In this document: positions 23,652-31,824 of the stretch, piece by piece
Position numbering within the stretch: the first letter of the stretch is position 1
Layout: each line of letters begins with the position of its first letter
Source of the DNA: Vampirovibrionales bacterium
Lineage (GTDB): Bacteria > Cyanobacteriota > Vampirovibrionia > Vampirovibrionales > Vampirovibrionaceae
Direction of reading: 5' to 3'
NCBI GenBank assembly: GCA_016712355.1
Contig: JADJRF010000005.1
Coordinates: 1,860,001-1,924,000, forward strand
Length of the DNA: 64,000 nt
Made by a program: the position numbers and the translations under genes
The notes under the pieces: generated by a model
The model's input: only the letters and a program-made list of their open reading frames with translations
Database searches by the model: none
Told to the model about the DNA's origin: nothing

Positions 23652-24302
23652 ATGAACCCAAAATGGTCAGCCGCCTGTTTATTACTGCCTGTCGCCGTGT
23701 TGGCTGCTTTCTCTAGCGCTTCCGCAGAAGGAATTCCGCCCAATCTGATTGAAGTTACTTCTCAAAATAAACCGTCGTGCGTTGAATATTTTGCTATTGA
23801 CGGAAAGCCCTATTGCAGTACAACAGCCCTTCTTAAGGGAGATGGCGGGGTTTCTCAAACGAATTATGATCGCCTCAACTTGAAATTCGATGAGCGAACC
23901 TGGCTCCCCGCTTGGCAAGAAAGAAATCCGAATCTGCTCACCGTTGAATATCTCGTAAAAGGCGATGACATTAATAGCTGGAAAGAATTGGTCACGTCGC
24001 AATTTGTCCCCAATACGGGCCAATTGGCAAACGCTCAGGAATACGTCCAGAATTTTGTGATGCGTCTGAGAAATCAGGTTCCAGACGTGCAAGTAAGCTA
24101 TGTGATGAACACGCCAAATGATGTCGTCTTTGAATTTAAAATAATGGAGCCTGTCGAAATGGTTCAGGACGAAATTCAACGAATGTTTTCGACAGAAGAG
24201 GGCTTATATGTTGTGCATTACGCCATTAAAAAGCCGGACATGGGCCCTGAGGCGCGGGCCACATGGACCCGTCTCCTGAAGCAGGCAACCCCCAAACAAT
24301 AA
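23652..24302 (+). CDS. Secreted protein, unknown family
   Basis: This encodes 216 residues. AGGAGAT just before the ATG gives a near-ideal ribosome binding site. Residues 1-25 are a textbook signal peptide ending SASA, so export to the periplasm or outside is likely. The mature protein is about 190 residues, with two cysteines close together (CVEYFAIDGKPYC) and a conserved-looking centre (FDERTWLPAW, VEYLVKGDDINSWKELVTSQF). The local GC content is clearly lower than that of the flanking genes, which suggests different ancestry. No domain was identified. Confidence 0.8.
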   Translation: MNPKWSAACLLLPVAVLAAFSSASAEGIPPNLIEVTSQNKPSCVEYFAIDGKPYCSTTALLKGDGGVSQTNYDRLNLKFDERTWLPAWQERNPNLLTVEYLVKGDDINSWKELVTSQFVPNTGQLANAQEYVQNFVMRLRNQVPDVQVSYVMNTPNDVVFEFKIMEPVEMVQDEIQRMFSTEEGLYVVHYAIKKPDMGPEARATWTRLLKQATPKQ

Positions 24303-24590
24303 GCGCCTCGATACTGCCAAAAAAGGCGTTCGCCTAAGCGAGGGACGCGCACAAGCTTTCACAGTAAACCCCGGCTGAGCGGCGTTGTTCATGGGCGAAG
24401 GTGAGGGTTCTTTCCTGACGCGTCGTTCCCATGCGAGGAATTCGCCCTCCCCCCCCACACCCCCGAAACGCGCTCAGGGGGCGGGCTGCTGAAAATCGTA
24501 AATATTGATCTCTATGCTTTTATAAACGCATGCGCTAGCCTGATAGTATCACCTCTCTCAAGCCTCTCGCAAACAGGGAGAAATCCTCTC

Positions 24591-25394
24591 ATGGCTGGCG
24601 TTTCGCGCCAAAAGGCGCTGTTCTCAATCCTCATGCAGAACATCTCGCTCTTTGACGAGGTGATGTGCGCTGCGCTCGATGTCGCGATGGCCGATAAAAC
24701 CCGCGATCCGGGCAAACGCAGGCTGGGATTCTGGGCGGTGCAGTTTGTCACGCGTTTTGAACGCGCCATGCGCACCTGGATGGGCATCGGACGCCGGGCG
24801 CCTCGGCCATTACCGACGCAAACCCCGCTGCTGGAAACCCTGCGCGCCGTGCTGCGCGTGCTGCAATGCCCGCTGGCGATGCTGAATCCCGGCGCGTCAA
24901 CTGCGCCGCGCGTCTCGTCAGCGGACGAAGCCCTTTCTTCGGCGCAGAGCCCGCCTGCGCCGCGCCCCGGCCTCGGTTCGGGCATGCGGATTATGCTGCC
25001 CAAGGCGTTTCTCATCGACTACATTCAGAAACGCCTGTGGGCGCTGGAAGGCGCGGCGTCGGGCGGCGCATGCGCCGTGAATACGGACGATCGCGAGCGT
25101 CGTCAGAAGGCGACCCGGCTGCGTTCGCCGCTGCCTGCGCCTTGCGGGACGCTTGCAAACCCCGCAGGCGCGCTGCTTCAGGCCCAGCAGACCCGTCCCC
25201 ATCCCGCGCTGGAGAAAACCCCGCCGTGTACGGGCATTCTGTCGGATACGCGCGCGCAAGCGCTGATTACGGCCCGTTTTCCGGCGTCAGCGCTCGCGCA
25301 CACCGTGACGCTGCGCCCGGAAGATTTCTACATCGAGCCGCAACAGGCCTGGTGGCAGCGCTGGACGTTTTGCGGAAAGCCGCCCCCTTGTTGA
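24591..25394 (+). CDS. Unknown protein, 267 residues
   Basis: GGGAGAAA sits ten bases before the ATG. The N-terminal 65 residues are helical and basic (FWAVQFVTRFERAMRTWMG), the centre is Pro/Ala-rich and probably disordered, and the C-terminus ends in an aromatic patch (YIEPQQAWWQRWTFCGKPPPC). There is no signal peptide and no recognised domain. It is single-gene, facing the end of dnaK. A very long frame on the same strand (24866-27400) overlaps it but is the antisense shadow of dnaK. Confidence 0.6.
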   Translation: MAGVSRQKALFSILMQNISLFDEVMCAALDVAMADKTRDPGKRRLGFWAVQFVTRFERAMRTWMGIGRRAPRPLPTQTPLLETLRAVLRVLQCPLAMLNPGASTAPRVSSADEALSSAQSPPAPRPGLGSGMRIMLPKAFLIDYIQKRLWALEGAASGGACAVNTDDRERRQKATRLRSPLPAPCGTLANPAGALLQAQQTRPHPALEKTPPCTGILSDTRAQALITARFPASALAHTVTLRPEDFYIEPQQAWWQRWTFCGKPPPC

Positions 25395-25557
25395 CGATGC
25401 GCGCTTGTCTTCTTTCGCCGGATTGTTGTGAGCCGCGCGCTGCTGAGCGGCCTGCTGGCGCGCGCCCGGCTCCAAACGCCACGCGCTCCCTTGTGATCGA
25501 GTGTGATCGAGGGGAGCGCGCGGACGTTATAAGGGTTAGAAGGGCGGCTGAGGCGCG

Positions 25558-25581
25558 AGGCGCCCGGCGGCCAGGGCGCCT
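25558..25581 (-). terminator. GC-rich hairpin at the dnaK stop
   Basis: The 8-bp perfect stem AGGCGCCC (25558-25565) / GGGCGCCT (25574-25581) overlaps the dnaK stop codon. It has no T-run, so it may protect the 3' end or pause polymerase rather than terminate alone. Confidence 0.35.
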
Positions 25582-27427
25582 AGTCTTTGGCAGCCCCCAC
25601 GCCTTCGTCCGATGGGCGGAATTCGGCGTCGATGATATCATCTCCGCCGGCGCCGTCTGGCGCCTCGCCTGTACCTTCCGCCGAAGCCCCGGCCGATTCG
25701 TAGGCCTTGGTCGAGATGTCGTAGGCGGCCTTCTGCAGCTCGTCGACCAGCCGCTTCATATCGTCGAAGCGGTCGGCCTTGATGGCCGCGCGCAGGTCGT
25801 CAACCAGGCTCGTAACGCGCGACTTCTCGTCGTCGGCTACTTTATCGCCGAGGTCCTTCAGTTGACGCTCGACGCTGTAGCACAAGTTGTCGGCGTTGTT
25901 GCGCAGTTCGATCTCTTCCTTACGCTTGGCGTCTTCGCTGGCATGGGCCTCGGCTTCCTTCACCATCCGGTCGATTTCGCGATCGTCGAGGTTGGTGCTG
26001 GCCGTGATGGTGATTTTCTGCTCCTTGGAGGTGGCCATGTCCTTGGCGCTGACGTTCACGATGCCGTTGGCGTCAATGTCAAACGTCACTTCCACCTTGG
26101 GAATACCGCGCGGCGCCGGCGGAATCCCTTCGAGACGGAACTTGCCGAGCGTCTTGTTATCGCGCGCCAGCGGGCGTTCGCCTTGCAGCACATGGATATC
26201 GACGCTGGTCTGATTGTCTTCGGCAGTCGAGAACGTCTCAGAGGCGCGCTTGGGGATGGTCGTGTTGCGTTCGACGAGCTTGGTCATGACGCCGCCGAGG
26301 GTTTCGATCCCAAGACTCAGCGGGGTGACGTCAAGCAGCACGATGTCCTTGACTTCTCCGGCCAGGACGCCCGCCTGAACCGCCGCGCCGACGGCGACGA
26401 CTTCGTCAGGATTGACGCCCTGATGAGGTTCTTTGCCGCCGGTGAGTTCTTTCACCAAATCCACCACCGCCGGAATCCGGGTCGAGCCGCCCACCAGCAC
26501 GACTTCGTCAATGTCTGCGGGCTTGAGGGCTGCGTCTTTCAGGGCCTGTTGGACGGGGCCCCGGCAACGCTCGACGAGATCACGGGTCAGGTCGTTGAAT
26601 TTGGCGCGCGACAGGGTCATTTCCAGGTGCTTGGGCCCGTTCTGGTCTGCGGTGATAAACGGCAGGCTGATGTGCGCTTCCATCACGCTGGACAGTTCGC
26701 ATTTGGCCTTCTCGGCAGCTTCTTTCAGCCGCTGCATGGCCTGCTTGTCGCCGCGCAGGTCGATGCCTTCCTGCTTGCGGAACTCTTCGGCCAGCCAGTC
26801 AATGAGCTTCTCGTCGAAGTCGTCGCCACCCAGGCGCGTGTCGCCGTGGGTCGATTTCACTTCAAAGACGCCGTCGCCCACTTCCAGCACCGATACGTCG
26901 AATGTCCCGCCGCCCAGGTCAAAAACCAGAATGGTTTCGTCGTTCTTGCGGTCCAGGCCATAGGCCAGCGAAGCGGCGGTCGGCTCGTTGATGATGCGCA
27001 GTACGTCCAGCCCGGCGATCCGCCCGGCGTCCTTGGTCGCCTGGCGCTGACTGTCGTTAAAATAGGCCGGGACGGTCACGACGACCTTGGTGACTTTTTC
27101 GCCAAGGTACTTCGAGGCGTCGTCCACCAGCTTGCGCAGAATCTTGGCCGAGATTTCCTGCGGGGTGTAGCCTTTGCCGTCGATGGTCCACTTGTGATCC
27201 GCGCCCATATGGCGCTTGTTGGAGGCGATCGTGCGATCCGGGTTCAACACGGCCTGACGCTTGGCCAATTGCCCGACCAGCCATTCGCCGGTTTTGGAGA
27301 TGGCCGCAATCGACGGCGTGGTGCGGTTGCCTTCCGCGTTGGCGATGACGACGGGCTGACCGCCTTCCATAACCGCCACGACGGAGTTAGTGGTGCCTAA
27401 GTCAATTCCAACGACTTTTTCGGACAT
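25580..27427 (-). CDS. dnaK: Chaperone protein DnaK (Hsp70)
   Basis: This encodes 615 residues, slightly short of the usual 630-640. It is an ATP-driven chaperone working with DnaJ and GrpE. The nucleotide-binding domain has GIDLGTTNSVVAVMEGG at the start, VPAYFNDSQRQATKDAG, NEPTAASLAYG, FDLGGGTFDVS and VLVGGSTRIP. The substrate-binding domain has LDVTPLSLGIETLGG and VTFDIDANGIVNV. The lid is full but the tail is short, ending in the acidic DDIIDAEF plus ten residues. AGAGGA precedes the ATG. No grpE or dnaJ is adjacent, and no CIRCE element is visible upstream. Confidence 0.98.
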   Translation of the reverse strand: MSEKVVGIDLGTTNSVVAVMEGGQPVVIANAEGNRTTPSIAAISKTGEWLVGQLAKRQAVLNPDRTIASNKRHMGADHKWTIDGKGYTPQEISAKILRKLVDDASKYLGEKVTKVVVTVPAYFNDSQRQATKDAGRIAGLDVLRIINEPTAASLAYGLDRKNDETILVFDLGGGTFDVSVLEVGDGVFEVKSTHGDTRLGGDDFDEKLIDWLAEEFRKQEGIDLRGDKQAMQRLKEAAEKAKCELSSVMEAHISLPFITADQNGPKHLEMTLSRAKFNDLTRDLVERCRGPVQQALKDAALKPADIDEVVLVGGSTRIPAVVDLVKELTGGKEPHQGVNPDEVVAVGAAVQAGVLAGEVKDIVLLDVTPLSLGIETLGGVMTKLVERNTTIPKRASETFSTAEDNQTSVDIHVLQGERPLARDNKTLGKFRLEGIPPAPRGIPKVEVTFDIDANGIVNVSAKDMATSKEQKITITASTNLDDREIDRMVKEAEAHASEDAKRKEEIELRNNADNLCYSVERQLKDLGDKVADDEKSRVTSLVDDLRAAIKADRFDDMKRLVDELQKAAYDISTKAYESAGASAEGTGEAPDGAGGDDIIDAEFRPSDEGVGAAKD

Positions 27428-27761
27428 AGCCTGCGTCCTCTTTCTTATTTATAGACTCAAACGCTGAATAACGGGGTGTTAAAGATGTTGTGTGAAAGGG
27501 CCTCTCTGTCTGCATTCGGGCGTCGTTTCAGACGCTGCAAGTCTTGCGGGCCGCTTGCGCCGGGGGCGGGGGAGCCGTTTGTCCGTGCGACATTCCTACT
27601 GTATCTAAAAAAACGCGTGAAATCCGGCACGTTAACAATGAATTAAGAAAACCCGCGCGCGCGGCGCTTCTTGCCCGAATCGATCGGCTCCTGTTAAGAT
27701 AACGCGACCGGCCCTTTTAAGCCGTAATCCGCAAGACGTAATCATAAGGACCGGATGCCCG
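27428..27761. other. Divergent intergenic region dnaK / 27762 gene
   Basis: These 334 bases lie between divergent starts. On the plus strand TTGCCC (27671-27676) and TAAGAT (27695-27700), 18 bases apart, form a plausible promoter for the gene at 27762. On the minus side I find no convincing sigma-70 or heat-shock promoter and no CIRCE repeat for dnaK. No RNA gene was seen. Confidence 0.5.
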
Positions 27762-28127
27762 ATGAGCCAAGACGCCGCCGCTCCAGCCGCCCCCGCCTCG
27801 CCAGACTCTGCCGCTGGCGCCCCGCCGCCGGTCTCCACCGACGTCTTTAGCGCCGCGACCTCTCGCTGTACGCGCCGCGCCTGGGATATCTTCCTGGCCT
27901 TTCGCAATGCCCCCGGTCTGTTTACGGGCGCCGCCGTCCGGGGCCGCATCACGGCGCAGTCGGCTCAGGCGCTGGAAGAAATTCAGCGCACGCTGCGAGA
28001 AGAGGGCGGCCTGTCGCGCATGAGCGTCTTCGATAGCTTTATTGAGTTCACCGCGCCGCTGGCTGTCGTTCAGCGCGTGATTCTCCACCCCGGCCTGATG
28101 CAGTTTGACGCCATTCGCGCCGACTAG
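27762..28127 (+). CDS. Small unknown protein, 121 residues
   Basis: AAGGA about ten bases before the ATG supports the start. The first 25 residues are Ala/Pro-rich and probably disordered. The remainder is helical (ITAQSAQALEEIQRTLREEG), then a hydrophobic strand region (FDSFIEFTAPLAVVQRVIL). There is no signal peptide or motif. It ends six bases from the stop of the convergent prepilin gene. An antisense frame (27717-28088) has poorer start context, so I prefer this strand. Confidence 0.55.
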   Translation: MSQDAAAPAAPASPDSAAGAPPPVSTDVFSAATSRCTRRAWDIFLAFRNAPGLFTGAAVRGRITAQSAQALEEIQRTLREEGGLSRMSVFDSFIEFTAPLAVVQRVILHPGLMQFDAIRAD

Positions 28128-28133
28128 CCGCGA

Positions 28134-28700
28134 TTACTGGAACGTTGTTCCGGTTGTCACTTCAAAACTGGCGTCGTTGACGCGGTAGGAGGCGGCCCCA
28201 AACTCGCGGTCCAGCTTGCTTCCGCCGCCGGTGGGCAACTGCTGGACGATGGTCAGTTCATTGAGAACGACGCGTCGCGGATTGATGTTGATGATCGCCC
28301 CGTTCTGGTCGCGGCCTTCAAAGCAGACGGTGGTGCCGTTGCCGCCGCATCTCGCCGCCAGGGCGATATTGGGGGAAAAGGCGCTGCGGCTCAAGAGCAG
28401 CCCATTGCGCCGCGCTTCTCCGCCGGTGATGCTCCAGTTGATGACGGCATTGCTCGGCGAGGTAATGACCAGTTGGCTTCCCCCGCCCGCCACCGTAATG
28501 GCCTTGGCCCGAATGATATCCTGACGCAGGGAATCGATGATGTTCATGGCCACGTTGTGCTCGTTTTCGTGCACGCGGTAGGCCATTTGCGTATCCATGC
28601 CCGAACTCAGAATGGTTGCGACCGCCAGCGCCACCAGCATAAACAGGCCCATCGAGATGGCGATCTCAATGAGGGTCAGGCCTCGGGCGGCGATTCGCAT
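28134..28700 (-). CDS. Prepilin-like protein (type IV pilus / type II secretion minor pilin)
   Basis: This encodes 188 residues. The N-terminus MRIAARGLTLIEIAISMGLFMLV is a class III prepilin signal: cleavage after Gly7, Leu at +1, Glu at +5, and a hydrophobic helix. A prepilin peptidase would cleave and methylate it, and it would be built into a type IV pilus or pseudopilus. The soluble domain has two cysteines (AARCGGNGTTVCFEG), a likely disulfide loop, and resembles PilW-type minor pilins. It is 53 bases downstream of a second prepilin gene, in one transcript. Confidence 0.88.
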   Translation of the reverse strand: MRIAARGLTLIEIAISMGLFMLVALAVATILSSGMDTQMAYRVHENEHNVAMNIIDSLRQDIIRAKAITVAGGGSQLVITSPSNAVINWSITGGEARRNGLLLSRSAFSPNIALAARCGGNGTTVCFEGRDQNGAIININPRRVVLNELTIVQQLPTGGGSKLDREFGAASYRVNDASFEVTTGTTFQ

Positions 28701-28753
28701 GGCGTCTGGTCTCCCGGCGTTTTTGGGATCTTCGATGTCTTGAATGCTGCGTC

Positions 28754-29167
28754 TTAGAGCTTCTTGATCGATCCGTCGGCGTCAATGCTGTAATGCGTGA
28801 AGCCCGACAGGCCCGTGATTCGCACGGCGCCGTTGGCCCCCACCTGATAAGCCGCGCGGCGAGCCGAGCGGGGCATTTCCAGCCGGTATGTCGTCGGTCC
28901 GGTCGCAGTAACCGCCGCCGTATCGGGGATGGACATTCGCAGCACGTTGACGACGTTGGCAGACGGCGTTGCCGTCGGATTCACGTCCAGCCGCGAAGAC
29001 GCCTGGGAAATGACCGTCTGAAGCGAGCCCTGGACAGAATCCACCAGCGTCGCATCGCCCGATTCCATGACGTCGCCGTACACAAACAGCGCGATGCCCG
29101 ACAGGACCAACATCGCAACGACGATACAGGTCAGCTCAATCAGGGTAAATCCTTTGTGTGCGCGCAT
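28754..29167 (-). CDS. Prepilin-like protein (type IV pilin family)
   Basis: This encodes 137 residues. MRAHKGFTLIELTCIVVAMLVLSG is a canonical prepilin start, with cleavage after Gly6, Phe at +1 and Glu at +5. The small soluble domain has no cysteines and ends DADGSIKKL. Start ATG 29167 is set by the pilin signal; the frame continues to 29251 without homology. It is the first gene of a two-gene prepilin operon. The retraction motor gene pilT lies 24 kb away at 53026, so pilus genes are dispersed. Confidence 0.88.
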   Translation of the reverse strand: MRAHKGFTLIELTCIVVAMLVLSGIALFVYGDVMESGDATLVDSVQGSLQTVISQASSRLDVNPTATPSANVVNVLRMSIPDTAAVTATGPTTYRLEMPRSARRAAYQVGANGAVRITGLSGFTHYSIDADGSIKKL

Positions 29168-29346
29168 TACGCCTGTCTTTCCGTCTTTGCGCCCGTTATG
29201 CCGGGCGTCATCCCACAATGGCTTCCTCATTATCGGCAGCTTCCTTCCCAACTTTTATTCTAGAGAATATCCCCGTTACAATTCTTTTCGCATCCCCAAA
29301 ATCCTGCATTTTTACGAGTCGCCATTCCCATTGTCTGACTTTGGCT

Positions 29347-29375
29347 TTGACACCCCTTGCGCAATCCAGTTTAAT
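29347..29375 (+). promoter_or_regulatory. Sigma-70 promoter for the 29422 gene
   Basis: A perfect TTGACA (29347-29352), 17 bases, then TTTAAT (29370-29375). Predicted transcription starts near 29382, 40 bases before the ATG at 29422. Confidence 0.7.
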
Positions 29376-29421
29376 AAGGGAAACGTATCTCGTTTGGGTA
29401 TCAATAGAAAGCGAACTCAGG

Positions 29422-29961
29422 ATGCCGAAAGGCAATAACCGGTGGTATGACAAGTATCCGCAGACGCAGAAAGCGGTTGAGCTGTTTGAGCAACTGTCGT
29501 CGCAGTATCAGCGCCTCATTGCCAAGAACATTGCCCAGTTTTGCGAAGATAACAATCTGCTGGGCGGTCGCGAAGGCCTGAAAAGCCTTGGACATACCAA
29601 GGTAATGGGGCTGATTCAGTCTAAAGCCAAGCGGCGCTGGTATGATCAGGATCAGTTGCTGCACAAAGCCGTCAACAGCATCCTGATGATGACTGACGAG
29701 GACCGTCAGGCCGCCTCCTATCGCATGGTCGTCACCATCGAATCGTTCGAGGCCTATATGGAATGGTGTCAGCAGAATGAACGTCTGATTGACATTGACG
29801 AGCTGGAGCAGATGGCCGCTGACGTCTTCACGCGCCCGGTCGATGAATTGCTCAACCTCACCAGCCCTGAACCTGCCGGCCTCCCGCCCGGACGTCTGCC
29901 GGAAAGCGCTAAAACTGTCATAGACGACGATGCGGGCATGAAAATCCGAATGGATGACTGA
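29422..29961 (+). CDS. Unknown cytosolic protein with repeated RWYD motif
   Basis: This encodes 179 residues with no signal peptide. It begins MPKGNNRWYDKYPQTQKAVELFEQL, and a second RWYD-x-x occurs at about residues 72-75 (KRRWYDQDQLLHKAVNSI). The two halves therefore look like an internal duplication of an RWYD plus amphipathic-helix unit. The remainder is helical and acidic. A consensus promoter lies upstream and a response-regulator gene follows after 27 bases, so the two are probably co-transcribed. Function unknown. Confidence 0.75.
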   Translation: MPKGNNRWYDKYPQTQKAVELFEQLSSQYQRLIAKNIAQFCEDNNLLGGREGLKSLGHTKVMGLIQSKAKRRWYDQDQLLHKAVNSILMMTDEDRQAASYRMVVTIESFEAYMEWCQQNERLIDIDELEQMAADVFTRPVDELLNLTSPEPAGLPPGRLPESAKTVIDDDAGMKIRMDD

Positions 29962-29988
29962 CCCACCCTCAACAGGCGGCCTCTTGAA

Positions 29989-30363
29989 ATGAAAATCCTG
30001 CTGGTGGAAGACGAACCGCTCTGGCAAACGGGGATTGCCGGGCTGCTGGCGTTATGTGACGATTGCGAGCTGGCGGGCGTCGCCGATAACTTTGACGATG
30101 CGCTGACCCTGTATGATGATATCCGCCCCGACGTGGCCCTGCTCGACTGGAAGCTTCGCGGCTCTCGCGATGGCCTGCAAGTCGCCGACGCGCTGCTTGA
30201 GAAGGGCCATCCTGAAAGAGGGATTATTCTTATCAGCGGCTCTGATCCCGCGCTGATGCCGCAAACGCCGTTTCGGTTCGTTCCCAAGTCGCGCATCTCC
30301 TCAGACTTACGCGCTGCGCTGAAAAACGTAACAAATTATGAACCGGCTCAAGCGCGCCAATAG
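29989..30363 (+). CDS. Stand-alone response-regulator receiver
   Basis: This encodes 124 residues, a receiver domain and nothing else. The acidic pocket Glu7-Asp8, the phospho-acceptor Asp53 (LLDWKL), Ser83 and Lys100 are all in place. The 'K' loop reads FVPKSRIS. Without an output domain it must signal by protein contact, as CheY or Spo0F do. No histidine kinase is in the window. It is downstream of, and probably co-transcribed with, the unknown RWYD protein, and a terminator follows directly. Confidence 0.9.
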   Translation: MKILLVEDEPLWQTGIAGLLALCDDCELAGVADNFDDALTLYDDIRPDVALLDWKLRGSRDGLQVADALLEKGHPERGIILISGSDPALMPQTPFRFVPKSRISSDLRAALKNVTNYEPAQARQ

Positions 30364-30365
30364 CG

Positions 30366-30393
30366 CGGCTTCTGTCTGAAGCCGGCTGTTTTT
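30366..30393 (+). terminator. Rho-independent terminator
   Basis: The 7-bp stem CGGCTTC (30366-30372) / GAAGCCG (30378-30384) with a 5-base loop is followed by five T at 30389-30393. It ends the receiver transcript. Confidence 0.75.
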
Positions 30394-30415
30394 CGCGCCG
30401 CTTGCCTGATTTCCC

Positions 30416-30444
30416 TTGTCAAGCCCCTACCGCTATTTTACAAT
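30416..30444 (+). promoter_or_regulatory. Promoter of the rplJ-rplL-rpoBC operon
   Basis: TTGTCA (30416-30421), 17 bases, TACAAT (30439-30444); five of six matches in each hexamer. Transcription would start near 30451, leaving a leader of about 220 bases before rplJ (30451-30671). L10-L12 autoregulates through such a leader in other bacteria. I see a small hairpin (GTAGCC/GGCTGC, about 30585-30600) but cannot confirm the binding site. Confidence 0.75.
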
Positions 30445-30671
30445 GGCCCCCCACGGCGACAGAGCGGCGAATGGCAGGTCATGGGCGCATCCGGCGTCCT
30501 CTCCACTCTCTGCGCGTTGTGGGCCTGCGACCTCGCGTCGCCTGATTAAACCCTTTACACGGCGGCCTTTTTCTCTGATAGTGTAGCCTGCGGGCTGCGA
30601 CACGCCGTTTTCAGCCTTTTTCGCTTTCAGATTCCCAGGACTTTTGAGATTCAAAACGAAAGGTATTCGCT

Positions 30672-31202
30672 GTGGGCGCCCTTCCTAGAAAGAAACAGAC
30701 GGTCGCAGAACTTCGCGACAAGGTGAGCGACGTTCAGGTCGCCGTCGTCCTCGATTATCGCGGACTGACGGTTGCGCAAATCAACCAGTTGCGCGCCGAA
30801 TTGTCCAAGACCAATGCGACCCTGACGGTCGCCAAAAATACCCTGATGAAGCGCGCCGTCGAAGGCGATGCGCTGGCCGCGATTGAGCCTCTGCTCAAAG
30901 GCCCGACGGCGCTGGTCGTCGGCAATGCCGATCAGGTCGCGCCGGTAAAGACGCTTCAGGACTATCTCAAGAAAAACAAGAAAGAAAACGAAATTCGCGG
31001 CGGTTATCTCGAAGGCAAAGCGCTCTCGGCCAAGGAAGTGGATGAACTGGCCAAGCTGCCCCCGCTCGATGAACTGCGCGCCAAACTTCTGGGCGGGATC
31101 GCTTCTCCGATGAATGGCCTTGTTGCGGCTCTCATCGGCCCGCATCGCGCGCTGGCGAACGTCCTGGACCAAGTCGCCAGCCAAAAGCAACAAGCTAGCT
31201 AA
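30672..31202 (+). CDS. rplJ: 50S ribosomal protein L10
   Basis: This encodes 176 residues from a GTG start with AAAGG nine bases upstream. L10 anchors L7/L12 dimers to 23S rRNA at the ribosomal stalk and, as the L10-L12 complex, represses its own mRNA. The family start (RKKQTVAELRDKVSDVQVAVVLDYRGLTVAQ) and the C-terminal helix that binds L12 are present. Usually rplK and rplA precede rplJ; here the gene follows a receiver gene and a terminator instead. Confidence 0.97.
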   Translation: MGALPRKKQTVAELRDKVSDVQVAVVLDYRGLTVAQINQLRAELSKTNATLTVAKNTLMKRAVEGDALAAIEPLLKGPTALVVGNADQVAPVKTLQDYLKKNKKENEIRGGYLEGKALSAKEVDELAKLPPLDELRAKLLGGIASPMNGLVAALIGPHRALANVLDQVASQKQQAS

Positions 31203-31237
31203 CGTTGACCGGAAAACCATGAGGTTTCATACACGCC

Positions 31238-31627
31238 ATGCCCGTAGCACTCGATGACAAAACCACCCAGATTTTTGAAAGCATCAAGGGTCTGACCTTC
31301 CTGCAAACCGCCAACCTCGTGAAGGCGTTTGAAGAAGAATTCGGCATTACCGCCGCTGCGCCTGTCGCGATGGCCGCCGCCCCCGCTGGCGCCGCCGCCG
31401 AGGCCGAAGAAGCCCCGACCGAAGTCAGCATCGTGCTGACCAGCGCCGGCAGCAACAAAATCGCCGTCCTGAAAGAAGTCCGCGCCATTACCGGCCTGGG
31501 TCTCAAGGAAGCCAAGGACTTGGTGGACGCCGCCCCCAAAGAAATCAAAGCCAGCGTCAAAGTGGACGAGGCCAAAAAACTGAAAGAGCAGCTGGAAGCG
31601 GCTGGCGCCACGGTCGAGCTGAAGTAG
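31238..31627 (+). CDS. rplL: 50S ribosomal protein L7/L12
   Basis: This encodes 129 residues. The N-terminal dimerisation domain (LTFLQTANLVKAFEEEFGI), the Ala-rich hinge and the C-terminal factor-binding domain (EVSIVLTSAGSNKIAVLKEVR, GLGLKEAKDLVDAAP) are all complete. It recruits translation factors to the ribosome. It follows rplJ by 35 bases. The 197-base spacer to rpoB contains a long perfect inverted repeat. Confidence 0.98.
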   Translation: MPVALDDKTTQIFESIKGLTFLQTANLVKAFEEEFGITAAAPVAMAAAPAGAAAEAEEAPTEVSIVLTSAGSNKIAVLKEVRAITGLGLKEAKDLVDAAPKEIKASVKVDEAKKLKEQLEAAGATVELK

Positions 31628-31644
31628 CATTCATGAGCCAACAG

Positions 31645-31699
31645 GGCTTCAGATCCGCCTAATCGGCCTTCCCTTTACTGGAAGCGAGGATCTGAAGCC
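31645..31699 (+). promoter_or_regulatory. Long inverted repeat in the rplL-rpoB spacer
   Basis: A perfect 12-bp repeat, GGCTTCAGATCC (31645-31656) / GGATCTGAAGCC (31688-31699), encloses a smaller hairpin CTTCC/GGAAG (31668-31672/31680-31684). There is no T-run after it. In other bacteria this spacer holds an attenuator and an RNase III site that set the ratio of ribosomal protein to polymerase; this stem is a good candidate for the same role. Confidence 0.6.
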
Positions 31700-31824
31700 G
31701 CTTGGTTCGTTTGCGTTTCAGCGCCGATGGGGCTTTCCCGCCAGCGGTCGCGACGCCCGGGAGATAAGGCCGTCTGGAGTTAGGTTTCGCTGCGGTTAGC
31801 ATTGATAATTAGACGAGGTATGCG

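Noticed and set aside
24866..27400. An 844-residue plus-strand frame
   Set aside because: It is antisense to dnaK over most of its length and overlaps the 24591 gene; composition is that of a high-GC shadow frame.
27717..28088. Minus-strand frame of 123 residues opposite the 27762 gene
   Set aside because: No ribosome binding site; the plus-strand frame has AAGGA at good spacing and a promoter-like pair upstream.
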